Shown here: positions 48,785 to 61,534 of the stretch, piece by piece
How the letters are laid out: every line of letters begins with the position of its first letter
Numbering within the stretch: position 1 is the first letter of the stretch
Assembly (NCBI RefSeq): GCF_933775445.1
Contig: NC_065873.1
Span: 124,001-188,000, forward strand
Reading direction: 5' to 3'
Source: Argentina anserina
Lineage: Eukaryota > Streptophyta > Magnoliopsida > Rosales > Rosaceae
Length of the DNA stretch: 64,000 nt
Position numbers and translations under genes: made by a program
Notes under the pieces: model-generated
Told to the model about the DNA's origin: nothing
The model's database searches: none
Seen by the model: only the letters and a program-made list of their open reading frames with translations

Positions 48785-49587
48785 GCATAGCTGCACTCTT
48801 ATTGATGCAACCCTTTGACGATGAATGTCGAATTTTTTTATTTTTTTATTTTATACTGCTGCTTCACTTTCATGGAGCCAGATTTGTACTTCCAAAGATA
48901 AGGGCAAGACTAGCTAGAGCGTGTTGATGCATATCATGCATCAAATGCTAAAGTTGTAAAATGAGTCTTCAAAGTGGTAGTTTAAGTCATTAAAGTTGTA
49001 ACTGAGTTCTTAAATTTGTAAACTTGATTTATCAAATCAGTCCTTAATTTTAAGTAATATTAGTCATTTGTTCATCAATTTAAAACTGCATTGTTAGATA
49101 AGCTTGGTTGGAAATTACTTACTCATTCTAACAATTGGTGAGTCAAATTGATACGAGCAAGTTATCTAAAGCATTGATCATTCTGGACTGCTAAGTAAGA
49201 AAACTCAAAATTCTTCTCACGCATGATAAGGCATTCTCAACTCTAGAGTTCTGCTACAAGAAGGTATTCATTGGACAGTTGACAGTTGGTAATAGTAATG
49301 AGATTTATTATAGGCTTTTTAATTGGGTTCCGTTATTCCCTTTCTTTAGGCTGAACTGTTAGCCAGAAGCTTAAGCTAGTGAGATTAGCCCAGTCTTCTA
49401 CATATTATACTCGTCAAATTTGCGCTTGTAGGCTAAGATAGTAAAGATACCACGTAATTGCTTGACTTTAGCTATTACTTATTAGTAATTACTTATGCAC
49501 TACAACCCCAAATGAGAAAAAAGTTGATCCGTTCATGTAGAAAATCATTGATTAATGTATTTCCAATTTAAGGAATACTTGAACAGC

Positions 49588-49612
49588 TATATATATATAT
49601 ATATATATATAT
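49588..49612. repeat. (TA)n microsatellite
   Basis: About 25 bp of alternating TA in intergenic DNA. Confidence 0.9.
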
Positions 49613-50028
49613 CACACATTAATTACTTCTTATATTAGTTTTATCCGAACATTAATAAACTGCAAAGTACGTACCATACTTGCATGACTCCATACTTACC
49701 ACTAGTTTTCATGGTGGGAATTGAAGTAATGAAATTCACCACCTAAACAATAATTATTTAAATAAAAGATATCAAGAGAATAAGAGAGGAAATAAGAATC
49801 TCATTAATAGCATCAGCAATAAGCATAAAAACTAAAATAATTGAAAAAAGCAGAGTACTTGGTAGTTAAGTAGCATATCAATTCTCAAGCAACATCGCCG
49901 GAAAATGAAAATTCTTACTTGTACTTAGTACGATCTCTAATTACAATCCAATACATATTAAACAGTACTGATCGATGAGATGAACTGAGAGACAGATATG
50001 GTGATCGATGATTCTGATGATTATGAGA

Positions 50029-50063
50029 AGAAGAAGAAGAAGAAGAAGAAGAAGAAGAAGAAG
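50029..50063. repeat. (AAG)n microsatellite
   Basis: About 11-12 GAA/AAG triplets. The poly-Arg and poly-Leu frames over it are artefacts. Confidence 0.9.
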
Positions 50064-51227
50064 AACCCTAAGTCCTAACCATGGTTGGTGCAATATTAGT
50101 GGAGAAGAACCCAAGGGAACCAAAATATCTCCCCAGGGTTACATGCAGATGCTTTTGAGCTCCACATCCATTAATGGAGTTATCAAAAGGATGACGAAAT
50201 ATACTAGCTGGGCTAGCTATAATATAACTGTTAACTAAAGAAAACACTATTCTTCCTACTTAAATTAGTGAAATGGGGCTAAGACTCCCATAGTTTAGCC
50301 ACATTCTTACATTTAAAAGAAACTAACAAAAAGGGGTTAGTATTCTTGCTCCCCAAACCCAAGGGAAGATGGTTATACACATTTCATTTAAAAGCTGTCA
50401 AAACCAGAAAATTAAGTTGGTAATTAAAGCTTTGATGAAACATGACTGCTACTACGTACCTAGCTAGTTGCAAAATCCTAAGCCTAGATGTTAACAGCCA
50501 AAATATTGAGGCATGCAATTCCATGCATCCCCATGTGTTTTTTCTTTCCTATATAATCTAAAACTAACATTGAAAGTGAAGCGGTTTGCTATTTGTGTTG
50601 AATTTACAATATTTGCAAACCATTTTATGTCTTTGATTAGCCTTCCTGGGCTAAAAAGTTATATGCATGATGAGAGTGCGCAAGATTTGCTTTCCCTGCC
50701 TCTCGATCGGCCTCTCCAAGGCCGAGAAGTAATTAAAAGAAGAAAAGGAAAGAAAAGAAAAAGTTAGGTCCAACTTAAAAACTAAACCAAATATAGCCTT
50801 GAGTTGTTGGTTAGAAACATGTATGATTTAGTTGATCTTGTGATTCATTAAGGGAACCCGTGTACCCTTGTTTTCAGAAGATGCATGCATTCTACTCATG
50901 CATGTGTTTATATTGGACAATGAATGAATGATTTGATTGTAGAAAGCCGCTACGCGAGGCTCTCTATATATCATGTGTGCATGCATGCACGCAATGAGTT
51001 AGCCCAAACGCCAAAGCAGCTTGGGCTAACTTATGTTAGACGGCAAGTGAGAAAGGGATGTGATGTGAACCATGGTTAAGCCAAAGGAATGATCGAGGAG
51101 ATCGATGATGATGAAATTTGAGAAGCATGCAGCTGATGATCGGTTGAGATCAGAAGAGTTGAAGTTGATGAAGGAGGAGCCAAATGCATTTGGAACTTAT
51201 GATGATCATGATCGAGTAGTAGTGCTA

Positions 51228-53932
51228 CTAGCGATGAGCTGGAACCGGAATTGATGGTGCAGCAGGAAGAGACATGGTCACGCCTGTGGCACAGCAAAAC
51301 ACACTGTCAAAGATATTAGTATGTGCCAGCTCTCTATCCAGTCTTTCCGACCATAAGCGCATATATAAATCAAAGATTCAAGAAACTTTTATAACTGTTA
51401 TACCTGGTGATTGCAACGCGGGAGAGGGTGCAAGAGACATGGAGGGAGCATAGTGCTGGTAGCCTCCTAGTGCAGCAGCTGAATACTGATAGAGATTATG
51501 ATGATGATGTGGGTATTGGATGCCACCATATCCAACATTCTGCGCCCCAGAAGTAGTATAGGCAGCGGCACCTCCATTAGCTGCTTCACCGTACTGAAGA
51601 TACGGGTAAAAGGCTGCTGCTGCAGCTCCTCCCGTCAGCATCCCACCTGCTGCTCCGTACACTGGATACTGGTTTGTTGCTCCCCCTCCGTATAGGCCGT
51701 AGTAGTTCTGAGTACATAAATAAATATGCCACACGTACAATTAACATGTAAGTACGTATTGCAGGACAAAAATTGTGTTATTGATTAATTATACGTACGA
51801 GCGTATAGCCTAGCTAGTTTCATGTCTGTATAAATTCAAAATAAAAGCGTCAGATGAATAAATGGATATATTCCATTTACGTATTCACACATGCACATAT
51901 GTCAGCTGGAAGAAAGAAGATTTAACATTTTTGAGAGGTGCAGAGAAGCTTGTGGAGATTAGATATACGAACCGTAGGGTAAGTGTATTCTGGCGAGTAT
52001 GCAGAGTACCTGAAATGAAAGAGCGTGTTACAAAGAAATGAAAAATTAAATTCTTCTTAAATTAGCTGCAGATATATGTAAAGCATGATTCCCGTCCTTG
52101 TATATGCAAGAGAGAGAGAGAGAGAGAGAGTACGTAATTGATATTGATGTTGATATTAACATCGATGTTGAGAATACAAAACCATTAGCTAACATTCGAT
52201 CAGAATAGAATGATGATAATTAGTGAAGAATTGAGATGGATACATATATATATATAGTCAGTAGAGTAGTAGTACCCTGGGGTGGCATAAAGATTGTAAG
52301 CAGCAGCAGCGGCAGCAGGAATCCCTTGTTGAATGGCGGCATAATGATGATGAGCTGGGAATGCGGTTGCTGCAGAAGCTGCTGTAAAACCCGATCCGAC
52401 TCCAACTCCAACTCCACCTGCAGCTTGGAATATTGATCCCGCCATTACCCTAAAGTTCCTAGCTCCTCCTCCACCTGTTCAATGATTGTTTCATTGTTAA
52501 TTAATTGCCAACAACGTAACATAAAACTACATAATTGATGTAGCTAGCTAGGCTCAGCTACCTACTTACTTTTACCAACTAATTTGTAAGATTGATGAGA
52601 GCATCACATTCACATGCATTTCCTAACTTTAAACGCTGGGAAGAGAATGATTCAAACATACAACCGTTGCCAAATCAACACGACTAGGCAATCCCTACTA
52701 GCTAGTGTAACTGATCAATTTGTTACTCATGATGATCATGTAATTGCTCATTTTTCGATTGACATGTAATTGATCTTTCATTAATGCTTTCACCTTGTTT
52801 GCAACTCATGTATATATACATGTTCAAACTTCAAAGTAAGTTTTTTTTTTTGAAGAGTATGCTTTGTTATTAACAAAAACAAAGTGCTTTACTTAACTTT
52901 ATATTTAATAAATAAGGTAATTGCTGAAATAACTGCGACCTTAAATGTTGATCACCAATACATACATGTATGGTACGTACCTAGCTACTTTAACTGCCTA
53001 CTACAATTTTACATGCGGAAGTGAGTTTAATTGCCCTCATTCAAAACTATCTAGTAAGTAATACTATAAGAAAAATGGGAAATCCATAAAATCAATGGAT
53101 CTTGTATAATTTATATATGAATAGTAACATGAAATTAAGATGTCGAATTGTCGATCATGAAACATAGATAGATCTGACAAAATAAGAGATGAAAAAGAAA
53201 AAAGAAAGAATTAGTGGGTACCCGGTGTGCACTGTTTGAGTGTATGTAGAATATAAGTAGCCATGAAGAAATAATTAGTACTTATATACGTACGTACGTA
53301 CATACCATGCTTTGGAGTAGATGGCTTGGATCTCTGAACACCAAGAGAAGCAAGATTGCAGTTGGCTCTCCTTCCATCTATCACTGGGGCAGCATCGACA
53401 CAAGCTCTCATCGCTGCTTCCGCTTCGCGAAAGGTTACCTACACATAATCAATCACATGTATAAGGCACATCAGTAATCTTAATTAGAACCTGTACAAAT
53501 TAACCAAGTTAATATCACCAGTAATTAATCTCGTATCTGTTTCATCAAGATCTGGCAGAAAACAATTAGGAAGCCGTGTATATAATTATAATATTTACTA
53601 CAACAAATTAAATGCATGATAACAAGATCGAAATAGAAGAAGTGAAGAAGAGGTGGATGAAGGGAAGAGAGGGATATATGTAGGACGTATATACGTACAA
53701 ATCCATAGCCCTTGGATCTGCCAGTGGCCTTGTCAGTGATGACAACAGCCTCCAAGATGTCACCAAACTGCTCAAAGTATTTCTTCATGGTATCCTTCTG
53801 GGTCTCCCAAGCCAATCCTCCAACAAACACCTTGGTATACGTCGTATCCCCAAACTGACCTGCAGCTCCTCCGCCTCCCAAATTAGTCGCTGCTGCTATT
53901 GTTGCCGTTGGTGTTGCTACTGCCGGACTCAT
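51228..53932 (-). CDS. Single-RRM RNA-binding protein (ARP1/RBM24-38-like)
   Basis: Six exons on the minus strand, 53932-53699, 53438-53306, 52474-52276, 52009-51973, 51707-51404 and 51283-51228, join in phase to 963 nt, or 320 residues. An Ala/Thr-rich leader ([17 protein letters not shown]) precedes one RRM at about residues 30-110, with RNP2 [11 protein letters not shown] and RNP1 KGYGFVTF split by intron 1. The RRM is followed by [13 protein letters not shown], a hallmark of the plant RBM24/38-like group that includes ARP1. The rest is low-complexity Gly/Ala/Tyr/His ([33 protein letters not shown]), likely disordered and interaction-prone. Such proteins bind mRNA and affect stability or processing; the target here is unknown. 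The frame stays open upstream to an ATG at 54106, but the start at 53932 was chosen because the family begins close to the RRM. It is intact. Confidence 0.92.
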
Positions 53933-54213
53933 GTTTCCGATAGCTACCCGTCGAATTGAGCCGATCGATCTGTTTCTTCTCCGATCCTCGCTCGCTATTA
54001 CTAGTCGTGTCTCTAAGACTCCTAGCTCTAAACCAACGTCAGTACGTGTATATATGTCGGTCGATCTTGTACTGACCAATATATGAGGTAGCGAGCGAAC
54101 GAGCAAACCTAGATCTAGGTGGCGGTGTGTGCAAGTGTGTTAGAACAAGAGAGAGGAAGTAGAAGCCCCACTAAACTTAGGGAGGGATCTCGTATAAGAT
54201 TGAGATGGAGTAG

Positions 54214-54221
<8 letters not shown>

Positions 54222-54262
<41 letters not shown>
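54222..54262. repeat. (GA)n microsatellite in the RRM gene leader
   Basis: About 41 bp of GA on the plus strand, CT in the transcript. It falls between the likely TATA box and the start codon, so it is probably in the 5' untranslated region, where CT-rich tracts are common in plants. Confidence 0.85.
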
Positions 54263-54264
<2 letters not shown>

Positions 54265-54344
54265 CAGGGAGAAATAATAGAGGAAGAAAGCGAAAAAGCA
54301 GCAATTGGAGATTAGAAGAAGAGGGAAAGGAAATACGGACATGA

Positions 54345-54352
54345 ATTATATA
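54345..54352 (-). promoter_or_regulatory. Probable TATA box of the RRM gene
   Basis: Minus-strand TATATAAT lies about 410 bp upstream of the chosen start codon. If used, transcription would begin near 54315-54320, giving a leader of about 385 nt that contains the CT tract. This is inferred from sequence alone. Confidence 0.4.
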
Positions 54353-54813
54353 GACAAAGCTGCCCCCACCTGCTCAAATTATTGTGGCGCAAGACACTCA
54401 CGCGCCATATTTACTAGCGTCCTGTGCACGTACAGTACATTGATGCAGGGTGAGTCGGCCACGCGTAATGATGAGACTCAGAATGGCTTTCTGTTTGTAT
54501 TATTATGTCCCTCATCGTTGTCGTCGTTTTGATTATTTTAAGAGGGAGATGGATGAAGAATGACGGTTTAGCCCCTAAATGACGGAACTTACTGGTGGCA
54601 GAAACGGAACGGGGATCAGTTGGAGGGAAATAAGGCGGGAATTTAGTCAAAGGCTGAGCTGTCCCGTTCAGTCCAAGTCCGTATTGATCGAAGCTGCATG
54701 CGGCTGCAGCTGTGCCTGCTTTGCAGAATCCCACAGTATTCTTTCTATATGCACTCATTAGTTATATCTATATCTATGTGTTAACTAGACGTCTATAGAA
54801 CTCATTGTAATTA

Positions 54814-55504
54814 GGCTAAATTCCTCCTATGGTATCTGATGTTTGGCTACTTGGACAATTTGGTACCTGATGTATGAAAGCGGACAATTTGGTACCTAAA
54901 GTTCTCAAATTTAGGTCATTTTGGTACCTCTATCAATTTTTAACCATATTTTCAGGGTTATTTCCGTCATTCTAGTACTAAATTCATTAAATTTCACATT
55001 TTTCTTCATTTCTTCCTATAATTGTCTCTCTTTGGAGATAATTAAATTGATATATCTACTCCACTTAGCATCTACTTCGCATATATCGAAAATAATTTTT
55101 ATTTTTAATATACTTATTGTATCCTAATTATTTTCTGCAAAGGAAATAAATTGCATTTATGCAATTGTAATTTTTATCAAATTTTTTTAATTACTTATAA
55201 TTAAAATTAATTTAGATCGATAGCTACATTATGAAAACTTATATACGTAAATCATCACAAATACTAAGTGGATGAGTTATCAAATTTTTAGTGATAACTT
55301 AGAGACAATTTGGAGGTATTATAAAAAAATGAAGTAAAATTGAGATAAGATGACGGAAATAACCCTGAAAATATTGTAAAATTGACATAAGTACCAAAAT
55401 GGCCTAAATTTGAGAACTTTAGATACCAAATTGTCCGCTTTCATACATCAGGTACCAAATTGTCTAAGTAGCCAAACATCAGGTACCATATGAGTAATTT
55501 ACCC
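54814..55504. mobile_element. MULE-type MITE with perfect 9-bp target duplication
   Basis: 691 bp with inverted ends of over 150 bp (left GGCTAAATTCCTCCTATGGT, right the reverse complement of GGGTAAATTACTCATATGGT). They share ATCTGATGTTTGGCTAC, GACAATTTGGTACC and TTTCAGGGTTATTTCCGTCA blocks. TTGTAATTA flanks both sides exactly (54805-54813 and 55505-55513), a 9-bp duplication typical of Mutator-like elements. The interior is AT-rich with no coding frame. Confidence 0.93.
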
Positions 55505-55513
55505 TTGTAATTA

Positions 55514-56187
55514 ATGTTGTAAGTAGGCTCGAGTAACTCTTGTTCGATTCATGTTCGGCTAGTTTTTAGCTCGTTTGGTTTGAGTCCGTAAAATTAAATG
55601 AGCCGAGTTTAAACTCAATATTTAGTCCGACCTTAAAAATGAGTCAAACTTAAACAACAAATATTCAGCTTGTTCGACTTGTTTACTCACGAGCTAGCTC
55701 GGGCTTGTTAAAAGTTCGGCTCGTTTATTAATTAAGTTTGACTTATTGAGTTTTATAGTATATATCAAGTATAATTTTTATATGATAAATAATATTAAAT
55801 ATATAATATTAGTTTGAAAGAGCTGAAAAATTTATTTCTAACATAATTAGTTAAAGATTTTAAATTCTATAACGAGTTTGATTTGTTATTTTTAATTTAT
55901 TACAAATAAAAAGAGATTTTGTGTGATGCTAGATTTTGAATTTTCTTTTTAATTTATAAATTCTAAAATTGTAATATTGTATGATTCAAGTCGTCTCGAT
56001 TCGAATTCGATCTCATCTAATAAAATAAGCAGGGCCCGAACCCACCGCGAACTTTTTCAAGCCGAGCCGAGCTTGAACATGAAGCACAAAAATCAAATTT
56101 TGGCACGGCTCGAGCTCGATTGAATGAAAACGAGCTAAACATGAATGACGTAATATTCAACTCGACTTGGCTCATTTACATCCCTAA
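55514..56187. mobile_element. hAT-like element rich in GCTCGAG/CGAGCC motifs
   Basis: The right end reads as the reverse complement of TAGGGATGTAAATGAGCCAA, a common hAT-type terminus. The left end near 55514 carries a diverged GTTGTAAGTAGGCTCGAG. In between, motifs such as GCTCGTTT and GAGCCGAGC repeat in both orientations. No coding frame or clean target duplication was found. Its left border abuts the target site of the MULE-type MITE. Confidence 0.6.
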
Positions 56188-56223
56188 TTGTAATATTGAC
56201 TAATTAATCTTTCCTCAACATTA

Positions 56224-56800
56224 TGTGGGGGAAATATATGACAACTCCCAAATTAATGATGGTCGAAGAAGAATTAATGAGAGCTGACATGAATGCTCAG
56301 TGGGAAGTTAATACATAACCGAAAAATGGTCGAAGAATGAATGTTACGTAACGGTCGACAAGTAAATGTAACATATTTGTCGATAGATAAATGTTTGTCG
56401 GTGATTAATTGAGTGTAACCGACGAAAGTTAATGAGTCTGAAACTGTCGAAGAGTGAATGCTCACCGACCTAGCAACACCAATAAAAGGGAGATGGAGAT
56501 GTCAAGGTAATCATTGAATCATCCAAATAGTCTTGAGCACAATACTTATTTGAGCGTCGAAGAGTTTTCTGCAGGTACCCCCCCCCCCCCCCCCCCGCGC
56601 TCTCGTTTTCGCTCACGACGAGTTTTTAGTCTATGTTGAGGATATGCTCGTCGACGAGGAAAATGGCGACGTCGATAGTATGGTCAATGCTGAGTCAAGT
56701 CAGCGGAAGGTCAAAAGCTATATCGTTACGGGTCAGCTCTTGGTCCGGTCTGTATTTCATTGGTGGGCAAGACTTCTCAATAAAATTTTTCCCTCCAACA
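56224..56800 (+). repeat. Left LTR
   Basis: 577-bp LTR matching 59250-59827. It contains a run of about 20 C residues (56577-56596) where the right LTR has only about 7. Confidence 0.92.
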
Positions 56801-59249
56801 ATTGGTGTCGTCTGTGGGAAACACTTTTCCCTAAAAAGTGATGGCGGAAGCTGGATCAAATGGAATCTCATTTCTATTACTCGGGAGTGGAGGTGATGAA
56901 ATGAACCAAGACGTGATTAACCTCAATGTGCCTGTAACCGCTGCACCTCATGAAATCCATTTTTTATCGCTTATAACTGGAGTGACGAAATAATTTTGAC
57001 TCAAGTGGGGAAAAAAATATTTATGGTGAGAACTTTCATATTATGTTATTTACGAGACAAGGGGACATGTGGTTTATAATTGTGGAAAGTATGACAAACA
57101 AAAACATGTAAGAAAATATTAGCGATGGTAACTTCGAGTAGCATTTTACTTGGATAAATATTTTGTTTAAGAGAATTACAGGCTTCTAGTGTTTGTTTAT
57201 AATGAGAATGATAGTTGACATACCGTTATGCCCTTGTGCACTACCAGAATCACACATGTAGCCAAGAGCAAGTACTGAGTCGGTGGCCAACAGTAAATAT
57301 GCCGAGAATCATGTATCAGGATGGTTGCTTGAATGAATAAGTTGTGAACGGATCATGTAGCTGAGAGCATGTACTGAGCCGGTGGCCAACGATACATGTG
57401 GCGAGAATCATGAGTCAGGATGGCGACCTGAATGATAACGTTATAAATGGACATGTAGCCAGTAACACGAAATAAGCCGGTGCCTAACATTTTGTGGGGC
57501 TAGAATCATGTGTAAGACTGATAGCCACAATGGATAAGGTGTTGACAATCGTGTTTAAGACAAAGTAGGAGCTTGCAACATGTGCATGCGTTGACTAGCC
57601 ACATTAAAGATTCGTCATATACGTAAGTTAAAGGTGAAAATTTTCTCTAAATAAGGTACTTTGGGGTTCATTTTAGCCTGGGGAAAGTTCATTATTTTTA
57701 CTATGAGGCGAACATTATGAATGAAAAATGTGACAACCAATGACATATGGACGATGGCCTGAATATGTGAGGCTGAAAGCTTGACCTTGTATGCCCGATG
57801 GGCCAACCTTGTGTGGCTGATAGCCCGCTGTGGAAGTGATAATAACCTTATTTTGAAAAGGTGATTACTGATTCTTGTCAGGCTAATGGTCAGGATTACG
57901 AGGTTGAGAACCCGAATGTTGTCAGACTTGTTTTTATAGAAGCTCATCTAACATTTATTACGATTGTTCATTAGTTTTATGGATAGCTGGCATTGAGAGC
58001 CTGCATGATAACCTGAGTACGCTAAGCATGTAGGTGGTTGTTGTGTTAGTGTTTATAGTTTTATATTGAAAATGTGTGTGTTGCATCATTGTTCCCCTTC
58101 GTCACTTTGGGCTTTCCACGTGACAAAGTGAAACAAGGGGGCATGTAAAATATAATAGGCGGAACATGTAAGATGTAAAAAGGCGTAGTTGTTAGCAACG
58201 ACCGAGAGGTTTTCGTTGCGGCCTTGATATCAATGGACAACAAGGTCGTCAACAGTGGTTTACCATCATCGATGTTTTATCTAAACAAACGTTGGTACAA
58301 AAATGAAAAACAGAAGCACGAGATCAGAAAACATGAAGGGAAATCGCTCATCGGTCGAAATGGAGGAAGCATTTATCAGTATAAAGTTCATCGACAATAT
58401 CTTTCGAAGAAGAATAGTTTTGTCAAAAGAATTGTCGACAATGTCTTAAAAGCGGAAAACACGGAAAACATCGTCCACGATGCTTAGGTCAAAATAAAAA
58501 AATAAAAAAGAGGAAAAGAAGAACTCTGATAGAAAGTCGTCAATAGTCCCCTTTGATGAGGTTGGACTTCATGGAAAGAAACTTCGAGAGCAAAGTGCAT
58601 GTCAACGAGGTTTTAGCTTGAGAGCAATGTACATGTCGACAAGGTATTTAGATCTCGAAAGCATTATCGATGCGTTGTGGTGGCACGAAAGCGCTGTCGA
58701 CAGGTTTAGGAACACGAAAGCGCTATCGAGGATATCTTTAGAGCTCAAAGGTGCTAATGACGATATCTCTATAGCTCAAAAGCAATAACTAAAGGACCTC
58801 AAAAGCGTTTATCGACAATATGTTAAAAGGAAAGACTCACAAGCATGGTCGACGATCTCTTAAAGAGGGACTAAATTCAAAGACGTGGTCGATGATATCT
58901 TATGCTTCGTCGAGAGCCTCGTTGGCAGCCATGAAAAACTTATCAATATCCTTGAGGACATCATCAATGTGTGAGTAAAAGTCTAATGATGAGTAAGAGA
59001 ACTCTGATGAACAAATAATTTTTAAGATGAAAAGTCATCGCCAACATGGTGTATGCATGAATCAAACACTTGTGAAAAAGGGATAGACTGATGTCACGGG
59101 AGAGCTGAGCATTGACCCAAAGATTAACTAAGGTTCATACGTATTACTATATGTTTTTTTTAGTACTTGATGACATTTGTAGGAGAAAGAGAAGAACTAG
59201 AAACTTTTCCCTTTGGACTAAGTCGTCCAAAGAGAAAACTTGGGGGCAT

Positions 59250-59827
59250 TGTGGGGGAAATAAATATGACAACTCATGAATTAATGATGGTCGAAGAAGA
59301 ATTAATGAGAGCTGACACGAATGCTCAGTGAGAAGTTAATACGGAACTGAAACGGTCGACGAATAAATGTTACGTAACGGTAAGAAAGTAAATGAAACAT
59401 AGTTGTCGACATATAGAAAATGTTTGTAGGTAATTAATTGAGTGTAACTGACAAAAGTTAATGAGTCTGAAACTGTTGAAGAGTAAATGCTCACTGACCT
59501 AACAACACCTATAAAAGAGAGATGGAGATGCTAGGGTAATCATTGAATCATAACTATTCCAAATAGTCTCGAGCACAATACTGACTTGAGCGTCTGAGAG
59601 TTTTCTGCATGTACCCCCCCCTCAGATCTCGTTTTCGCTCACGACGAGTTCGTAGTCGACATTGTGGATATGATCGTCGACGAGAAAAATGGTGACATTG
59701 ATAGTATGATCAACGCTGAGTTAAGTCAGCAGAAGATCGAAAACTATATCGGTTGCGGGTTAGCTCCAGCTCTGGTTTGTATTTTATTAGTGGGCAAGAC
59801 TTCTCAACGAAATTTCCCCCTTAAACA
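59250..59827 (+). repeat. Right LTR
   Basis: 578-bp LTR matching 56224-56800 with moderate divergence (many substitutions and small indels by eye), indicating a fairly old insertion. Confidence 0.92.
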
Positions 59828-59832
59828 CATTA

Positions 59833-61534
59833 TAATCATTGTAAAGTTTAACCATCGTCCATCGTAATTTTTTGATACAGTGCTTGCTTACGGGTTACCC
59901 GCCCCACTGTTTGTTTAAAGAGCACTTTAAAGTCTTTATATGAGTTCAGATGTTCAATACCCGATCGATCTTATTTCATTTAGCTAGCTAGCTTGGCGAC
60001 CAATTTTGATGCTTAAATATAATAGTTGATCGAAATTTTTTTAGTAATTTCTAGAATATCGAGTGATGGTTACGTCGATAATTTGGATGCTAGATGAATT
60101 AATTTAATTTAGTTTAAGCTCACTAGTAGATGCATGCTAGTAGCTACTAGCTAGTGTGACAAAACAACGTACTTATATAAAGGATCAAAAAGTTAGGCGC
60201 AATATCACTATCAAGCTGATTGAGCCCTGCTCATCTACCTTACCACACGTACGATCTTGTATTCTCTTATCCTCTAATATCATCAATATATGCGCCAGCT
60301 AACATACATTTTTATTGTCGATCTCATGGTTGTTGAGAGATATTCCTGTCATATACATATAACAATATATGGATAAACGTAGTACGTGATGATCAAATAT
60401 ATACATCAAGATCCAGCACTAGCAGGATTCATTTTCATTAAATTTTGGTAAATTGTGACCACTGACCACATGGATCATTCTCGATCGAAGTGGGAATGTG
60501 GGATGATCGATTGATGACCGGCGAAGGACGGAGATCGAGATTAGTTATATAGATAATGGCCGGAAGGGGCATGGCAGATGATTAAGCATGCATCAAGATA
60601 TCCCTGAGAATAATTTGTTGAGCAAAGGAAGGTATATATTCGTATAATGGAGGAGTACGTGCGATGTTGATCGGCACGTAGAAGAAGAAGAAGTAAAAGT
60701 ATAGAAGTAGAAGTACGTAGAGGTAGAGGTAGAGGTAGAGGTAGAGGGAGAGGCAGAGATGCATGAGTGGAAAGGGGCAAATATTATCTGGCCTGGCCCC
60801 CTGCTCGCTAGGCTGTCAACTGCAGGAACGCAACTGGGGCAGCTGTCTTCCATTCCAATTTGCTTTGACCAAACCAAGTCATTTCATTCCATATTTCCAG
60901 TCATCATATAATGCTACATATAAGCAATATATGGTGACTTGGTGAGTAATACTGCTCAATTGATATATGTATGTATATGATATCTATTCAATCATATAAC
61001 GTTTTGCTCAATGTGAATTGTCTTGTTCAATCCCTCAGTCCCTCGATCACTTTGGTAACTTTTTAAATACTTTCTCAACTTTGAAGTATTATGAATCAAT
61101 TTGAAGAGATCGGCGGTTACAATCTAACAAATACCCCGACTTTTCTCGTATTCTATATCCTACAGCCCTTCTCTGTACCGATATTGGTCACTCTCGGTTT
61201 CAATTCCAAGTTCGGCTTTTTCTCAGCAAAAAATCTAGAATATATGCTGCTGAGTAGATTTCTGTTGTAATTTGTTTGGCTTCCCAAAAAAGAAAGAAAA
61301 AATAAAGTGGAGTTGTGGTTGAGTACAGGGTTGAGTGTGAAGTGTTACCAACTGACGACAGATGAAAGCACACACATGCATGTCTGAGGCTTTTACTTTG
61401 TTAGAGATCCCACATTCCCACCAATAAGGCTACATGTATAACAAGTATTCCAGCTCACCTACACTTGCGCTGTGGTGGCTTATGTGGAGGGTTGTGCCGC
61501 ACCCCTATGTTGGCCGGATATAATTAACGGACTT
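59833..61534. other. Intergenic DNA, no gene seen
   Basis: No coding frame or RNA gene was recognised on either strand. A short GTAGAG/AGAGGT hexamer repeat lies at about 60713-60755. Confidence 0.5.

Larger units (their letters stand above)
48790..51227. other. Intergenic DNA between VPS52 region and RRM gene
   Basis: No gene was recognised. A (TA)n run lies at 49588-49612 and an (AAG)n run at about 50029-50063. The last few hundred bases probably include the 3' untranslated region of the minus-strand RRM gene. Confidence 0.5.
56224..59827 (+). mobile_element. LTR retrotransposon without recognisable gag-pol
   Basis: Direct repeats of 577 and 578 bp (56224-56800 and 59250-59827) begin TGTGGGGGAAATA and end in CA. 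CATTA flanks both sides (56219-56223 and 59828-59832). A plausible primer-binding site (ATTGGTGTCGTCTGTGGGAA) follows the left LTR and a purine-rich AACTTGGGGGCA precedes the right one. The 2.45-kb interior has no reverse transcriptase, integrase or gag motif. It holds an imperfect repeat of about 110 bp (57250-57480) and motifs such as ACGAAAGCGCT. This is a non-autonomous (LARD-like) element. Orientation follows the primer-binding and purine tracts. Confidence 0.92.

Noticed and set aside
51498..51695. Plus-strand open frame opposite the RRM gene tail
   Set aside because: It is the antisense shadow of the Gly/Ala/Tyr-rich exon and has no motif.
56577..56596. Poly-C tract as a functional element
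   Set aside because: The matching position in the right LTR has only about 7 C residues, so this is slippage expansion or an assembly artefact.
60763..60945. Possible miR160-like sequence around GGCCTGGCCCCCTGC
   Set aside because: It resembles miR160 only loosely, with several mismatches, and no complementary arm was found nearby.
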